Source: Acidobacteriota bacterium
Lineage (GTDB): Bacteria > Acidobacteriota > Terriglobia > Bryobacterales > Bryobacteraceae
Length of the DNA: 64,000 nt
Assembly: GCA_016870995.1 (NCBI GenBank)
Contig: VFZU01000001.1
Span: 90,506-154,505, forward strand
Reading direction: 5' to 3'
Made by a program: the position numbers and the translations under genes. Shown here one piece after another: positions 18,216 through 26,500 of the stretch. Positions within the stretch are counted from its first letter, which is position 1; each line of letters opens with the position of its first letter. The notes under the pieces are model-generated. The model was not told where the DNA came from, ran no database searches, and saw nothing but the letters and a program-made list of their open reading frames with translations.

Positions 18216-19173
18216 CTTTCAAAGTGTTCGCGACGACGTCGGCGTGTAATTCAATTCTATCGACTACCTCGCGAGCAATCCTCAATGCATTGAGAGACGT
18301 CTGTCCATCAACCTTGGGTTTCTCACGGGTGTGTACGCTGTTCAGGAACGCTTCGAGTTCCAGTTTGAGCGGCTCGTTCTTGACGACCAGATGCGGCTTG
18401 ATGCGAATCTGCCGTTGGGGGCCTACTTCGATGCCAAACAATTCCTGCTTTGCGTAATCGAGGCTCAGATAGGCGCCAGGTTGGAAGACTCGGAGCTTGC
18501 GGACACGCTCGGTCGAGGCGCGGCTGGCCGTAAGATTGGCGATGACGCCTCCCGGGAATTCCATGCGTACGTTGGCAATATCCACTTTTTCGCTCAGAAT
18601 ATGGATGCCCGCCGCCTGGATTGCGATGGGTTCTTTCCCCGTTAAGGCCAGCAGGATCTCAATATCGTGAATCATCAAGTCGAGGACGACATCGACGTCG
18701 AGACTTCGCGGCGTGAAGATGCTGAGGCGGTGGATCTCGAAAAACAACGGGAGGGTTATGGCCTTCTCAAGCGCCGTCACAGCGGGGTTGAAGCGTTCCA
18801 GATGGCCGACCTGCAGAATCCGACTGCCCGCGGCGGCCAGATCAACGAGTTGACTCGCGCTAGCGATATCGAGTGCGATCGGTTTTTCAACCAGAATGTC
18901 GAGGCCGGCCTTAAGCAGTTGGCTGCCCATGTCGACGTGGGCCACGGTGGGCACTGCGACAACGCAAGCCTGGGAGTGTTCTGTGAGTTCCGCAAGAGAA
19001 GAGAAGGCCCTGGTGCCAAACTCGGCAGCCACGGCTTCCCGATGGCTCGGGTCGAGATCGTAAATGCCTGTGAGCTCAGCTTGCGGCAGTTCTTTCAGGA
19101 CACGAATGTGATTGCGGCCAAAAGCGCCGGCACCGGCGACGGCAATGCGAATGGGTTTCAAATGACTATCCAA
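18193..19173 (-). CDS. Gfo/Idh/MocA oxidoreductase, possibly GnnA-like
   Basis: The 326-residue cytoplasmic protein has a Rossmann start (IRIAVAGAGAFGRNHIRVL), the EKP motif in DILVEKPIALD near residue 97, and a second domain with GHLERFNPAV and FTPRSLDVDVVLDLMIHDI. This last pattern is typical of the subgroup found near lipid A genes, which includes UDP-GlcNAc 3-dehydrogenase GnnA, the enzyme that prepares 3-amino sugars for amide-linked lipid A. The presence of lpxA and lpxD 7 kb away is consistent, but its aminotransferase partner GnnB is not in the window, so GnnA is a suggestion only. It is the first gene of a coupled trio with the TonB-like and small membrane protein genes. Confidence 0.8.
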   Translation of the reverse strand: MDSHLKPIRIAVAGAGAFGRNHIRVLKELPQAELTGIYDLDPSHREAVAAEFGTRAFSSLAELTEHSQACVVAVPTVAHVDMGSQLLKAGLDILVEKPIALDIASASQLVDLAAAGSRILQVGHLERFNPAVTALEKAITLPLFFEIHRLSIFTPRSLDVDVVLDLMIHDIEILLALTGKEPIAIQAAGIHILSEKVDIANVRMEFPGGVIANLTASRASTERVRKLRVFQPGAYLSLDYAKQELFGIEVGPQRQIRIKPHLVVKNEPLKLELEAFLNSVHTREKPKVDGQTSLNALRIAREVVDRIELHADVVANTLKDAGLPAH

Positions 19174-19221
19174 CCTACCAGTATTTCATCTGCGTTATTA
19201 TGCCCATTCGGAGTGTCCATC

Positions 19222-20046
19222 ATGAAACTCTTCCTGCGCGGCACGCTCGCGCTTCTCGTACTGCTTGGACTTTACACTACTTCAACCCTGGCACAGCCCC
19301 AGATCAAGAGAAAGCGCATTCTGGCGATCGGGGAAACTCGCGGTTTTCATCACGACGCTACCTCGACGGCACTGACGATGGTTTACGATCTGGGCAAAGA
19401 AACTGGCCTTTGGGATACGTACATCCAAACGAGTTGCGAGTTCATCACAAAGAAGAAGCTGACGGGAAACAAGAAGAATCTCGATGCCTTTGACGCGGTG
19501 TTTTTCCACACGACCGGAGAATTGGTGATGGACGACGAACAGAAAGCGGCGCTGCTGAGTTTTGTAAAGGATGAAGGGAAGGGCTTTATCGGCGGGCATA
19601 CTGCGATCGATACGAACTACAAATGGCCTGAGTATGGCGAGATGATTGGGGGCTATTTCGATAGCCACCCGTGGAACACATTTGACGCGCCGGTGATTGT
19701 TGAGGATCGCGAACATCCGATTACGGCGCATTTCCCCAAGGCGTTCACGATCAACGATGAAATTTATCAGGCTCGGGCTTATTCGCGCGACAAGGTAAGG
19801 GTGCTGGCTCGTCTGGATGAGTCCAAGCTCGACATGAAGGCAAAGAACATTCGACGCACGGATGGCGATTTCGCCGTGGCTTGGGTCAAGAACTATGGAA
19901 ACGGGCGGGTGTTTTATTCAACATTCGGCCATCACGACCAGGCTTTGAACCGGCCTGATATTCGCAAGATGTATACCGAAGCGATCAAGTGGGCGCTGAA
20001 GATGACCGAAGGCGACTCCACACCTCGCCCACGGCCAGCCAATTAA
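19222..20046 (+). CDS. Secreted ThuA-like domain protein
   Basis: The 274-residue protein starts with a signal peptide (LALLVLLGLYTTSTLAQ). It then shows the ThuA-like (class I amidotransferase-like fold) pattern: ILAIGETRGFHHDATSTAL, DAFDAVFFHTTGELVMDDEQ, FIGGHTAIDTNYKWPEYGEM, FDSHPW and a C-terminal GRVFYSTFGHHDQALNRPD. ThuA domains are linked to trehalose and other sugar use; secreted forms are abundant in Bryobacterales and Planctomycetes, where no reaction is proven. The plus-strand frame is open far upstream across the divergent oxidoreductase gene, but the signal peptide fixes the start at 19222. The modB start follows one base after its stop, so they may be co-transcribed. Confidence 0.85.
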   Translation: MKLFLRGTLALLVLLGLYTTSTLAQPQIKRKRILAIGETRGFHHDATSTALTMVYDLGKETGLWDTYIQTSCEFITKKKLTGNKKNLDAFDAVFFHTTGELVMDDEQKAALLSFVKDEGKGFIGGHTAIDTNYKWPEYGEMIGGYFDSHPWNTFDAPVIVEDREHPITAHFPKAFTINDEIYQARAYSRDKVRVLARLDESKLDMKAKNIRRTDGDFAVAWVKNYGNGRVFYSTFGHHDQALNRPDIRKMYTEAIKWALKMTEGDSTPRPRPAN

Positions 20047-20047
20047 C

Positions 20048-20713
20048 GTGAATTTTTCACCACTCACGCTCAGCCTCGAGGTGGCCATTACGGCTACTCT
20101 GATTTCTTTGGCGATCGCTCTTTTGATCGCGTGGGCTTTAAGCTTTCTGGAATTTCGTGGCAAGGAATTTTTAGACGCAGCCATCACCCTGCCGCTTGTC
20201 TTGCCGCCGACGGTGCTGGGCTACTATCTACTCATCGTGATCGGTCGAGAGAGTTGGATTGGAAAGGCATGGGAGGCGATAACTGGTGGCTCACTCGTGT
20301 TTACCCCCAAGGCGGCTGTAATCGCGGCGATCGTGCATTCTGCACCTCTCCTTACCAAGTACTTGCGCGCTGCGATTGAAAGCGTGGACCCCGTCTACAT
20401 CAAAGCCGGTCGTAGCCTTGGATTGCCCGAGTGGAGGTTGTTCCTACGAGTTGTGCTGCCGCTGTGCCAGCGAGCCGTCGCCGCTTCGACGGTGCTCGCC
20501 TTCGCGCGCAGTCTAGGCGACTTTGGCGTCACGATCATGATTGCAGGAAACATTCCGGGCAAGACTCAGACGGTGTCTGTTGCGATTTATGACGCGGTGG
20601 AATCGGGTAATGGGCAATTGGCTCGCACCTTGGTCTTAATCGTCTCGGCGATCGGTCTCCTGGTTGTTTGGCTCTCGAATCGAATGCAAACACCGAAGGC
20701 ATTGAGAGGTTAG
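20048..20713 (+). CDS. modB: Molybdate ABC transporter permease
   Basis: The 221-residue integral membrane protein is of ModB type: about five membrane spans, beginning LEVAITATLISLAIALLIAWALSF in fragments, the LPLVLPPTVLGYYLL segment characteristic of ModB, and the cytoplasmic coupling loop AGRSLGLPEWRLFLRVVLPL that contacts the ATPase. FARSLGDFGVTIMIAGNIPGKTQT is also typical of the family. It moves molybdate or tungstate across the inner membrane with ModC. It starts with GTG one base after the ThuA-like gene. No periplasmic binding protein gene (modA) is next to it. The molybdopterin oxidoreductase at 58-62 kb is one possible consumer of the molybdenum. Confidence 0.92.
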   Translation: MNFSPLTLSLEVAITATLISLAIALLIAWALSFLEFRGKEFLDAAITLPLVLPPTVLGYYLLIVIGRESWIGKAWEAITGGSLVFTPKAAVIAAIVHSAPLLTKYLRAAIESVDPVYIKAGRSLGLPEWRLFLRVVLPLCQRAVAASTVLAFARSLGDFGVTIMIAGNIPGKTQTVSVAIYDAVESGNGQLARTLVLIVSAIGLLVVWLSNRMQTPKALRG

Positions 20714-20717
20714 CGCG

Positions 20718-21788
20718 ATGCTGGAAGCCCGGTTGCAAAAACGATTTGCCAAAACACAGGATTCCTCTGAGTTTGAGCTGAACGTTCATTTTGAAATCGA
20801 AGTGGGCACAACAGTCTTGTTTGGCCCCAGCGGCTCTGGAAAGTCGTTGACGCTGGATTTGATTGCGGGCTTTGCGAAGCTGGACGCAGGCCGCGTGCTA
20901 CTCAACGATCGGTTGTTGGCGGATGCCGGAACGGGCGTGTTTCTAGCCCCGCAATTGCGGCGCTGCGGCTACTTGTTCCAAAGACCTGCATTGTTTCCTC
21001 ACCTCACGCTGAGGGAGAACATGATGCTAGCCGCGATGGGCCTCGCAAAGCTGGAGCGGCACCGGAAGGTGAATGCGCTACTGGATTCGTTTCGTCTTGG
21101 CGATATCGCTTCACGCAAGCCCAATGAGGTTTCTGGGGGGCAGCGGCAGCGCTGTTCGATCGCGCGAGCTCTTGTGACCGTGCCCGCCATGTTGCTTCTC
21201 GACGAGCCATCGAATGGCCTCGACACCACTCTGAAGCATGAATTCTACGAAGTGCTGGCGCAGATTCAGGCGGACTTCCCGTTGCCGGTTTTGCTGGTGA
21301 CACATGACCTCGAAGAAGCATTCCTCCTGGCTGACCGGATGCTGGTTCTGGTGGATGGAAAGATTGCGCAGGCGGGGACACCCAGAGAGATTCTGAACCA
21401 ACCGGCTTCAGCGCCAGTAGCCAATTTGCTCGGGCTGTTCAATCTCTTGCCCGCCGAGATCAAGCAATTGGATCCCGGCAACAACAAGAGCAAGTTGAAG
21501 TGGAACGAGACCGAACTGGAAGGGCCTTACTATCCAGCTCGCCTGTTGGGCGATCGGGTCACCGTTTGCGTGCGCCGCGATGAGATTTCCGTTAGCCCCA
21601 AAATGGGCAAAACGGAGAAGGGTTCGCTGGTCTTGACGCTTGAGGGTGCCTCTGAAACAGCGCGCACAGCATTGCTACATTTTGAAGCTGGGCTGATTGT
21701 GGAACTGCCGCTGGAAGAGTTCGCCGAGAACCGCCACCATCGTGAATGGGCGCTGAGGATGCCGACCAGCACTCTGAGAATTCTGTGA
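20718..21788 (+). CDS. modC: Molybdate ABC transporter ATP-binding protein
   Basis: The 356-residue ATPase carries Walker A GPSGSGKS (36-43), signature VSGGQRQ (138-144), Walker B LLLDEPSNGLD (159-169) and the switch histidine in LVTHDLEEAFLLADR. About 120 residues after the ATPase domain form a region that fits a TOBE-like domain, which in ModC binds molybdate and reports its level. It starts four bases after modB and ends 43 bases inside the thiE-like gene. The three genes are therefore probably one transcript. The order modB-modC without modA is unusual. Confidence 0.92.
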   Translation: MLEARLQKRFAKTQDSSEFELNVHFEIEVGTTVLFGPSGSGKSLTLDLIAGFAKLDAGRVLLNDRLLADAGTGVFLAPQLRRCGYLFQRPALFPHLTLRENMMLAAMGLAKLERHRKVNALLDSFRLGDIASRKPNEVSGGQRQRCSIARALVTVPAMLLLDEPSNGLDTTLKHEFYEVLAQIQADFPLPVLLVTHDLEEAFLLADRMLVLVDGKIAQAGTPREILNQPASAPVANLLGLFNLLPAEIKQLDPGNNKSKLKWNETELEGPYYPARLLGDRVTVCVRRDEISVSPKMGKTEKGSLVLTLEGASETARTALLHFEAGLIVELPLEEFAENRHHREWALRMPTSTLRIL

Positions 21789-22294
21789 TTCGTCACTGCA
21801 TCACCGAAGGCCTTCAGCAGCATATGCCATCGGTGGATGTGATTCAGTTGCGCGCGAAAGAAGTGGATGCTGGCGAGTTGTTGCGGCGTGCACGTCGGAT
21901 TCGGGCTACTTTCAACGGGACACTTTTGATCAACGACCGGGTCGATGTTTGTCTTGCGGCTGGTGCCGATGGAGTGCACCTCCCAGCCCACCGCCTGGCG
22001 CCTTCAATTTTGAAACAGCGATTCGGACTGATCGTCGGAGTTTCGTGCCACGATCTGGAGGAGGTGCGCAGAGCCGAGCAGGAAGGGGCTGACTACGCGT
22101 ATCTCAGCCCCATTTTCAAGAGTTCCTCGAAACCCGGATATGGCCCCGCACTTGGGCTCGATACGCTGCGGAGAGTGGTCGAGGCTGTCTCGATTCCGGT
22201 GATCGCGTTGGGGGGGGTCACGAAGGAAAACGAGGTGAAGTGCATCGAGTCTGGCGCTGCGGGTATCGCTGGAATTTCATACTTCGGTCAGTAA
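21746..22294 (+). CDS. ThiE/TenI-like thiamine phosphate synthase family protein
   Basis: The 182-residue protein has the core of the ThiE/TenI TIM barrel: DVIQLRAKEVDAGELLRRAR, TLLINDRVDVCLAAGADGVHLP, GVSCHDLEEVRRAEQEGADY and AYLSPIFKSSSKPGYGPALG, then PVIALGGVTKENEVKCIESGAAGIAGIS. ThiE joins the thiazole and pyrimidine halves of thiamine; TenI is a thiazole tautomerase, and the two are hard to separate by eye. The N-terminus is short: the usual first strand (LYLITD-like) is only weakly visible as VIRHCITEGLQ. The start lies 43 bases inside modC. No TPP riboswitch is seen, and no other thiamine gene is nearby. Confidence 0.75.
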   Translation: MGAEDADQHSENSVIRHCITEGLQQHMPSVDVIQLRAKEVDAGELLRRARRIRATFNGTLLINDRVDVCLAAGADGVHLPAHRLAPSILKQRFGLIVGVSCHDLEEVRRAEQEGADYAYLSPIFKSSSKPGYGPALGLDTLRRVVEAVSIPVIALGGVTKENEVKCIESGAAGIAGISYFGQ

Positions 22295-22296
22295 AT

Positions 22297-22725
22297 TCAA
22301 AATAGCCTCTTATCGCGATCGATCCCTCGCCCAGCCCAGAAGCCTATGCCGGAAAGAGCGGGCACGAGCAAGAATGGAAATCCTTGAGCGCCCTCACCGC
22401 TGCCAGTAATCATTACGATCAGGTCGGCCCCAATCAGGTATCCACCAAGCGCACCGATCACGCGGAAGCGATTTTGTCGCCGCACTGCATGAACCGATTT
22501 AATTTCAGATCTGGCGAGGCGTTCTATTTTGTTCTTTGTCTTTAACGTGAAGCAATCCCCCTCAACGGCGAACTAGCTCCCCTTGTAGCGTTTGCCGTCG
22601 ACCTGCTTCACTTCCACTTCAAGACCTGCGAATCTCTCCGTGGTTTTGCTCCAGGGAACTCGTTCCACCGGATTGCTTTGCGCCAGTAGTGCTGTCGTGA
22701 GAAATAGTGTGATCCAGAGCCGCAT
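22297..22725 (-). pseudogene. Secreted small protein interrupted by one in-frame TAG
   Basis: Read from ATG 22725, the frame gives a signal peptide (MRLWITLFLTTALLAQ), then ERFAGLEVEVKQVDGKRYKGS and a TAG at 22573-22575. The same frame continues without another stop to 22297: FAVEGDCFTLKTKNKIERL, ARSEIKSVHAVRRQNRFR, a glycine-rich hydrophobic segment (VIGALGGYLIGADLIVMI), then GIGFWAGRGIDRD. The two parts make one plausible 142-residue secreted or lipid-facing protein. The part before the stop resembles the start of an Sm-like pattern (G-x-x-V-x-V-x-x-x-D-G-x-x-x-x-G), with a membrane hairpin after it. A separate GTG at 22485 could restart translation of the last 62 residues. A single nonsense mutation or a sequencing error explains it best; read-through is possible but unsupported. 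Confidence 0.65.
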
Positions 22726-22778
22726 GATTCAAGCATGCACCGAATCTCAAAGACACTGTGCCGCCCTTGTGTGGCTTT

Positions 22779-23606
22779 CTAAGCCGCCACAATGCGGATT
22801 CTATGCAGATTTGCTAGCTCGGGCAGTTCCCGCTCCGCCACAATATCAGCGCCAACAATGCCGCATAGTGCCAGGCCCACCTGCCAGCCGGCGTGGGCGG
22901 GATCCCGGATCAAGATTGATTCCGTAGGAACACCGAGAGCGGGAAGAAGCATGGCGGCCCACTCCCGCAACGAGTGCGAGCGTGAGACAACGGCGATCAT
23001 CACCGGCCAATGTGGCCTGCCGATTCCTGCGAGCAACTGATCGACAGATCGAAGAGAGATCTGCTTGACCGCCCGGCCATTGAGAAATTCACTCACGATG
23101 GCCGCTCGGCTGGGATTGCACCACACCTCTGACTCAGAAGCGGTTTCCCGTGTGCTGGCCGTAATCCCGGCGAATTGGAATGGCTTTCCTTTCAGTGGCT
23201 CCATCTCGGCAGCAAGAATTCGTGCCAGCTCAAGATCGGGATCCACAACTAAACACGGCAAGGTTTTGGGCGCAGATGCGAGCGCAGCGGCGGGCTGTGC
23301 TCTCGAGAAGCCGAGCGATTCAGCAGCTTCGGTCCATCTGGTCACAAATCCCTCAAGCGTAATTCGCTCCCGGTCGACGACGTAGACTCCTCTACCCGGC
23401 TTCGAAATGAGCCATCCCCGCTCGCAGAGATCACCGTATACGAGTGAAACCGTGTTCGCTTGGATGCCTAGTTTGCGAGCCAATTGGGTCAAACTTGGCA
23501 ACTCGTGGCCAGGCTGCAGTTGGCCGCTGAGAATGCCCAGCAGCAATTGGGAAGAAAGCTGTTCACGCAAAGACTTTCCCAAGCCGCGTGTGAGCCAGAA
23601 TCTCAT
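22779..23606 (-). CDS. GntR-family transcriptional regulator
   Basis: The 275-residue protein has an N-terminal winged helix of the GntR type: LREQLSSQLLLGILSGQLQ, LPSLTQLARKLGIQANTVSL, VYGDLCERGWLISKPGRGVYV (about residues 12-76). The rest, about 200 residues, does not look like the MocR aminotransferase, FCD or UTRA domains. It has an Ala/Pro-rich linker and a Rossmann-like end, VNRSHSLREWAAMLLPALG-type and VGADIVAERELPEL, so it may belong to a lineage-specific GntR group. It starts eight bases after the stop of the Gfo/Idh oxidoreductase gene on the same strand, so it may regulate that gene. An upstream in-frame start would overlap the oxidoreductase and is less likely. Confidence 0.8.
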   Translation of the reverse strand: MRFWLTRGLGKSLREQLSSQLLLGILSGQLQPGHELPSLTQLARKLGIQANTVSLVYGDLCERGWLISKPGRGVYVVDRERITLEGFVTRWTEAAESLGFSRAQPAAALASAPKTLPCLVVDPDLELARILAAEMEPLKGKPFQFAGITASTRETASESEVWCNPSRAAIVSEFLNGRAVKQISLRSVDQLLAGIGRPHWPVMIAVVSRSHSLREWAAMLLPALGVPTESILIRDPAHAGWQVGLALCGIVGADIVAERELPELANLHRIRIVAA

Positions 23607-23613
23607 GTCGAGG

Positions 23614-24873
23614 TTAAGCCTTCGGGTATTCGTAGCCTTTTCGATAAGCACGCGAGAGCAAGGCATTGGCCTTCGGGTCGTTCGTGATCGACTCCTTGAC
23701 TCCATCCCAATCGAGGCTCTTGCCGTGGCGCAGGCTCGCGATGGCGAGCATACTCATCGCCGTGGCGCGGTGACCCTTATCGATGTCACAGGCGGGAAGG
23801 CGATTGGCTGCGATGGCATCGAGGAAGTCGCGCCAAAGCTCGCGGATGTTTTGCCCGTCTGGAGCATTGAGTTGCGGCTCTGCGTGTATGGTTTGAGCTT
23901 TGGGGTTCGATGGGTAAAAGGTCCAGCCATCGCGCCACCCCATATGGAAGGTGCCTTCGGTGCCGTAGAAGTAGCAGCCGATGGCTGCCTTCTCCGCGTT
24001 GTTATTGGCGTAAAGACGATGCTCCCAACTACAGCGGAACGACTCGAAATCGAATGTAGTGATGAGCGTGTCTGGGGCATCCGTATTGTCCTGCCGGATG
24101 AAGCGGCCTCCCGTTGAAAATACGCGCCGCGGGTACTTTTCTTCTGTCCACCAAAGCAACTGGTCAAACCAGTGGATGCCCCAGTCGCCAACCGTACCGT
24201 TGGCGAAATCCATGAACTGTCGGAAGCCCCTCGGATGAATCGTCTTGTTATAAGGCCTCAATGGAGCCGGTCCGCACCACGCATCCCAATCAAGCCCCTG
24301 TGGGGCGTCGCTATCGGGAGTGATCGAGCCAGCTCCGCCTGCGCTTCCCACGAAGGCGCGGACCATACCAATCTTGCCTACCTTGCCGCTGCGGAGAAAC
24401 TCCATTCCAGAAATGCAGTGAGGCGACATGCGACGGTGCGTGCCGACCTGGACCAACTTGCCGGTGGCGCGTGCTGTTTTTAACATTGCCGTGCCTTCGC
24501 GCAGTGTGTGGCTGATGGGCTTTTCAACATAAACATGCGCCCCGGCCTTGAGTGCGGCGATGGTCGGCAATGCATGCCAGTGGTCTGGCGTTGCAACAAT
24601 GCAGATCTCAGGCTTCTCTTTGGCGAGCATCTCGCGATAGTCGCGGTAGCGGTTCGGTTTGTCGCCGGTTAGCTTATCTACTTCGAGTTGCGTTGCCTGG
24701 ATTGCGCGCTCATCTACATCGCAAATTCCAACAACTCTCGACTGTCCCGCTTCCATGGCGCAGCGCAAAATGTTGCTGCCCCACCAGCCCGCGCCAATGA
24801 TCGCGGTGCGGTACTTGCTACTGGATTGGGCCAATGCTGGCGCCGAAAGAAAAATTGCGTCTCTACGAGTCAT
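23614..24873 (-). CDS. Tat-type Gfo/Idh/MocA oxidoreductase
   Basis: The 419-residue protein begins MTRRDAIFLSAPALAQSSS, a twin-arginine-like export signal, then the Rossmann start YRTAIIGAGWWGSNILRCAM, the ATPDHWHALPTIAALKAGAHV segment, and VEKPISHTLREG with the conserved EKP lysine. The second domain includes WGIHWFDQLLWWTEEKYPR and ends in a short motif near GKSLDWDGVKESITNDPKAN. Secreted Gfo/Idh proteins with this layout (sugar or inositol dehydrogenases or sugar hydrolases) are numerous in Bryobacterales and Planctomycetes. The substrate is not known. The start at 24873 is divergent to the histidine-kinase-like gene. The GntR regulator follows eight bases after the stop. Confidence 0.85.
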   Translation of the reverse strand: MTRRDAIFLSAPALAQSSSKYRTAIIGAGWWGSNILRCAMEAGQSRVVGICDVDERAIQATQLEVDKLTGDKPNRYRDYREMLAKEKPEICIVATPDHWHALPTIAALKAGAHVYVEKPISHTLREGTAMLKTARATGKLVQVGTHRRMSPHCISGMEFLRSGKVGKIGMVRAFVGSAGGAGSITPDSDAPQGLDWDAWCGPAPLRPYNKTIHPRGFRQFMDFANGTVGDWGIHWFDQLLWWTEEKYPRRVFSTGGRFIRQDNTDAPDTLITTFDFESFRCSWEHRLYANNNAEKAAIGCYFYGTEGTFHMGWRDGWTFYPSNPKAQTIHAEPQLNAPDGQNIRELWRDFLDAIAANRLPACDIDKGHRATAMSMLAIASLRHGKSLDWDGVKESITNDPKANALLSRAYRKGYEYPKA

Positions 24874-24882
24874 TGAGTTATG

Positions 24883-24888
24883 TATACT
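24883..24888 (+). promoter_or_regulatory. Possible -10 element for the histidine-kinase-like gene
   Basis: TATACT, one base off the TATAAT consensus and directly preceded by TG, lies ten bases from the start codon of the divergent oxidoreductase and 37 bases before the preferred ATG at 24925. No good -35 hexamer lies 16-18 bases upstream. If used, it excludes the earlier ATG at 24880. Confidence 0.3.
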
Positions 24889-24924
24889 GTGGTTGCCCCC
24901 TCAGCACAAGTTGAAAATTCGTCG

Positions 24925-25626
24925 ATGCCGCATTCCACAGAATTGCTTCTCAATAATCTTGCGCATGAATTGCGCCAACCCCTCGGGACGATTGAATCCA
25001 TCGCCTACTATCTGGAGTTGGCTCTCCCGCATGGCGACCCTCGAGTGATTGAGCAATTGACGAGGCTTCGCCACCTGGTCGAACAGAGTGGTTGGATTGT
25101 GACGGATGCACTGTCATTGTCAAAGTTGCCCTCTCCGCAGCCTGAAGTTGTGGACCTGGATGAGATTGTGAGCGAGTTTGTATTGGAGCAGATGCAGCAC
25201 GATTCATATCGGCCACGCTTTGAGTTGGAACTGGACGGATCTCCAGCCTGGATGGATGTGCGTCATGCGCGAGATCTGGTGAGCGGAGTCTGCCGGTTAT
25301 TCCGAACGTTGGCAAAGCCCGACACTGAGGTTCGCATCTGCACTCATCTGATGTCGAGTGGCAGCATTCTGCTGCAGGCGCGCGGGGAAGGCGAAGAGGC
25401 CTCCGATCCGCCTGGCGCTAACCTTACGCTTGAGTGGATCGAAAAGCTTGCGGCACTGAACTCAGCATCTGTCTTTATGAATTTTTCGGATCCGCAACGG
25501 CTTGAACTGGCAGTGGAAGTTCCACCCGCTCCGCGATCTGTTCCACCAGAAGCTGAACTTGACGAAGCTCTTCCTTCGTTTGAGATAAACGCGCCACTTG
25601 AGCCAATTGCTCCAGGTATTCTCTGA
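24925..25626 (+). CDS. Degenerate histidine-kinase-like protein (HisKA without a recognisable ATPase site)
   Basis: The 233-residue protein opens with a HisKA dimerisation and phosphoacceptor helix pair: [20 protein letters not shown] has the H-E-L-R-x-P-L motif with the phosphorylatable histidine near residue 15. The following 150 residues take the place of the ATP-binding domain, but the N-box asparagine and the D-x-G-x-G box cannot be found; where they should be there is [19 protein letters not shown] and [13 protein letters not shown]. It has no membrane segment. It could be a phosphotransfer protein or relic. The ATG at 24880 is the longest choice, but a TATACT -10-like site overlaps it, so I prefer 24925. 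The last 152 bases run antisense through the end of lpxD. Confidence 0.65.
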   Translation: MPHSTELLLNNLAHELRQPLGTIESIAYYLELALPHGDPRVIEQLTRLRHLVEQSGWIVTDALSLSKLPSPQPEVVDLDEIVSEFVLEQMQHDSYRPRFELELDGSPAWMDVRHARDLVSGVCRLFRTLAKPDTEVRICTHLMSSGSILLQARGEGEEASDPPGANLTLEWIEKLAALNSASVFMNFSDPQRLELAVEVPPAPRSVPPEAELDEALPSFEINAPLEPIAPGIL

Positions 25627-26491
25627 GGGGGCGCGCAGGCGTTCCCCAAACAGGTTGGCCGGCTCGAACAATCTTCGAAGTCAAGACGCCGCAGCCCGAC
25701 CCTAATACTGCTCCGCTTTCAATCCTCGCTTTATCTCCAATTCCCACCTGGCCACCAATGATGGCGTGATCGCCAACCGTCACTCCCCCAGAAAGACCGG
25801 TTTGCGCCGCGATGACAACATGGTTGCCGATACGGCAATTGTGCGCGATATGCACCATGTTGTCGAGTTTCACGCCGTTGCCGATGACTGTTTGTCCCAA
25901 CGCTGCGCGATCGATACAAGTGTTGGCTCCGATTTCGACATCGTCGCCTATCGTTACGCCGCCAACTTGAGGAAACTTGTGCCAGACACCACCGGAAGGA
26001 ACAAAGCCAAAGCCATCAGCGCCGATTACCGCTCCTGAATGGATGATGGAACGCTGGCCAATTACTACACCCGCGTAGATTGTGACACGCGGGTGTAGGA
26101 TCGACTCATCCCCAATCACCGAACCTTCGCCGATGAAACAGTGAGCCCCAATTGAGACGTTAGCTCCAACGGATGCGCCTGGCTCCACGACTGCGGTGGG
26201 GTGGATGCCGGCAGGTACTGTTCGTGTCGGATAGAGAAGTTGCAGTGCGGCAGCAAAAGTGGCACGGGCGTCGCGGGCCCGGATCACTGTGCGTTCATGG
26301 CTTGTAAAATCGAGTGTTGCAACGAGGCAACCCGCCTGGGAGGCCTCAGCCGTCTTGAAAAATTTCTTCGCACCAACAAAGGCAAGCTCAGTTGGCGCGG
26401 CCGACTCAAGGTCGGCGGCTCCTGTCAGATCGAGGTCGCCGTTGCCCTTAAATGAGAGGTTCAGTCGCTCAGCCAATTCACGAACACGCAT
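25475..26491 (-). CDS. lpxD: UDP-3-O-acylglucosamine N-acyltransferase LpxD
   Basis: LpxD adds the second acyl chain in lipid A synthesis, in the cytoplasm. The 338-residue product has the N-terminal uridine-binding domain ([19 protein letters not shown] to about residue 95) followed by about ten hexapeptide repeats of a left-handed beta-helix. The catalytic histidine is H217 in [19 protein letters not shown], and [14 protein letters not shown] at 164-177 is typical of LpxD. A C-terminal helix ([19 protein letters not shown]) closes the trimer. Its start codon is nine bases from that of divergent lpxA, an arrangement unlike the usual lpxD-fabZ-lpxA order. The 3' end overlaps the histidine-kinase-like gene by 152 bases. 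Confidence 0.95.
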   Translation of the reverse strand: MRVRELAERLNLSFKGNGDLDLTGAADLESAAPTELAFVGAKKFFKTAEASQAGCLVATLDFTSHERTVIRARDARATFAAALQLLYPTRTVPAGIHPTAVVEPGASVGANVSIGAHCFIGEGSVIGDESILHPRVTIYAGVVIGQRSIIHSGAVIGADGFGFVPSGGVWHKFPQVGGVTIGDDVEIGANTCIDRAALGQTVIGNGVKLDNMVHIAHNCRIGNHVVIAAQTGLSGGVTVGDHAIIGGQVGIGDKARIESGAVLGSGCGVLTSKIVRAGQPVWGTPARPLREYLEQLAQVARLSQTKEELRQVQLLVEQIAERVELPLPVQAVADPKNS

Positions 26492-26500
26492 AATCTATTT

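Noticed and set aside
18667..19221. N-terminal extension of the ThuA-like gene
   Set aside because: The extension is antisense to the oxidoreductase and precedes a clear signal peptide at 19222.
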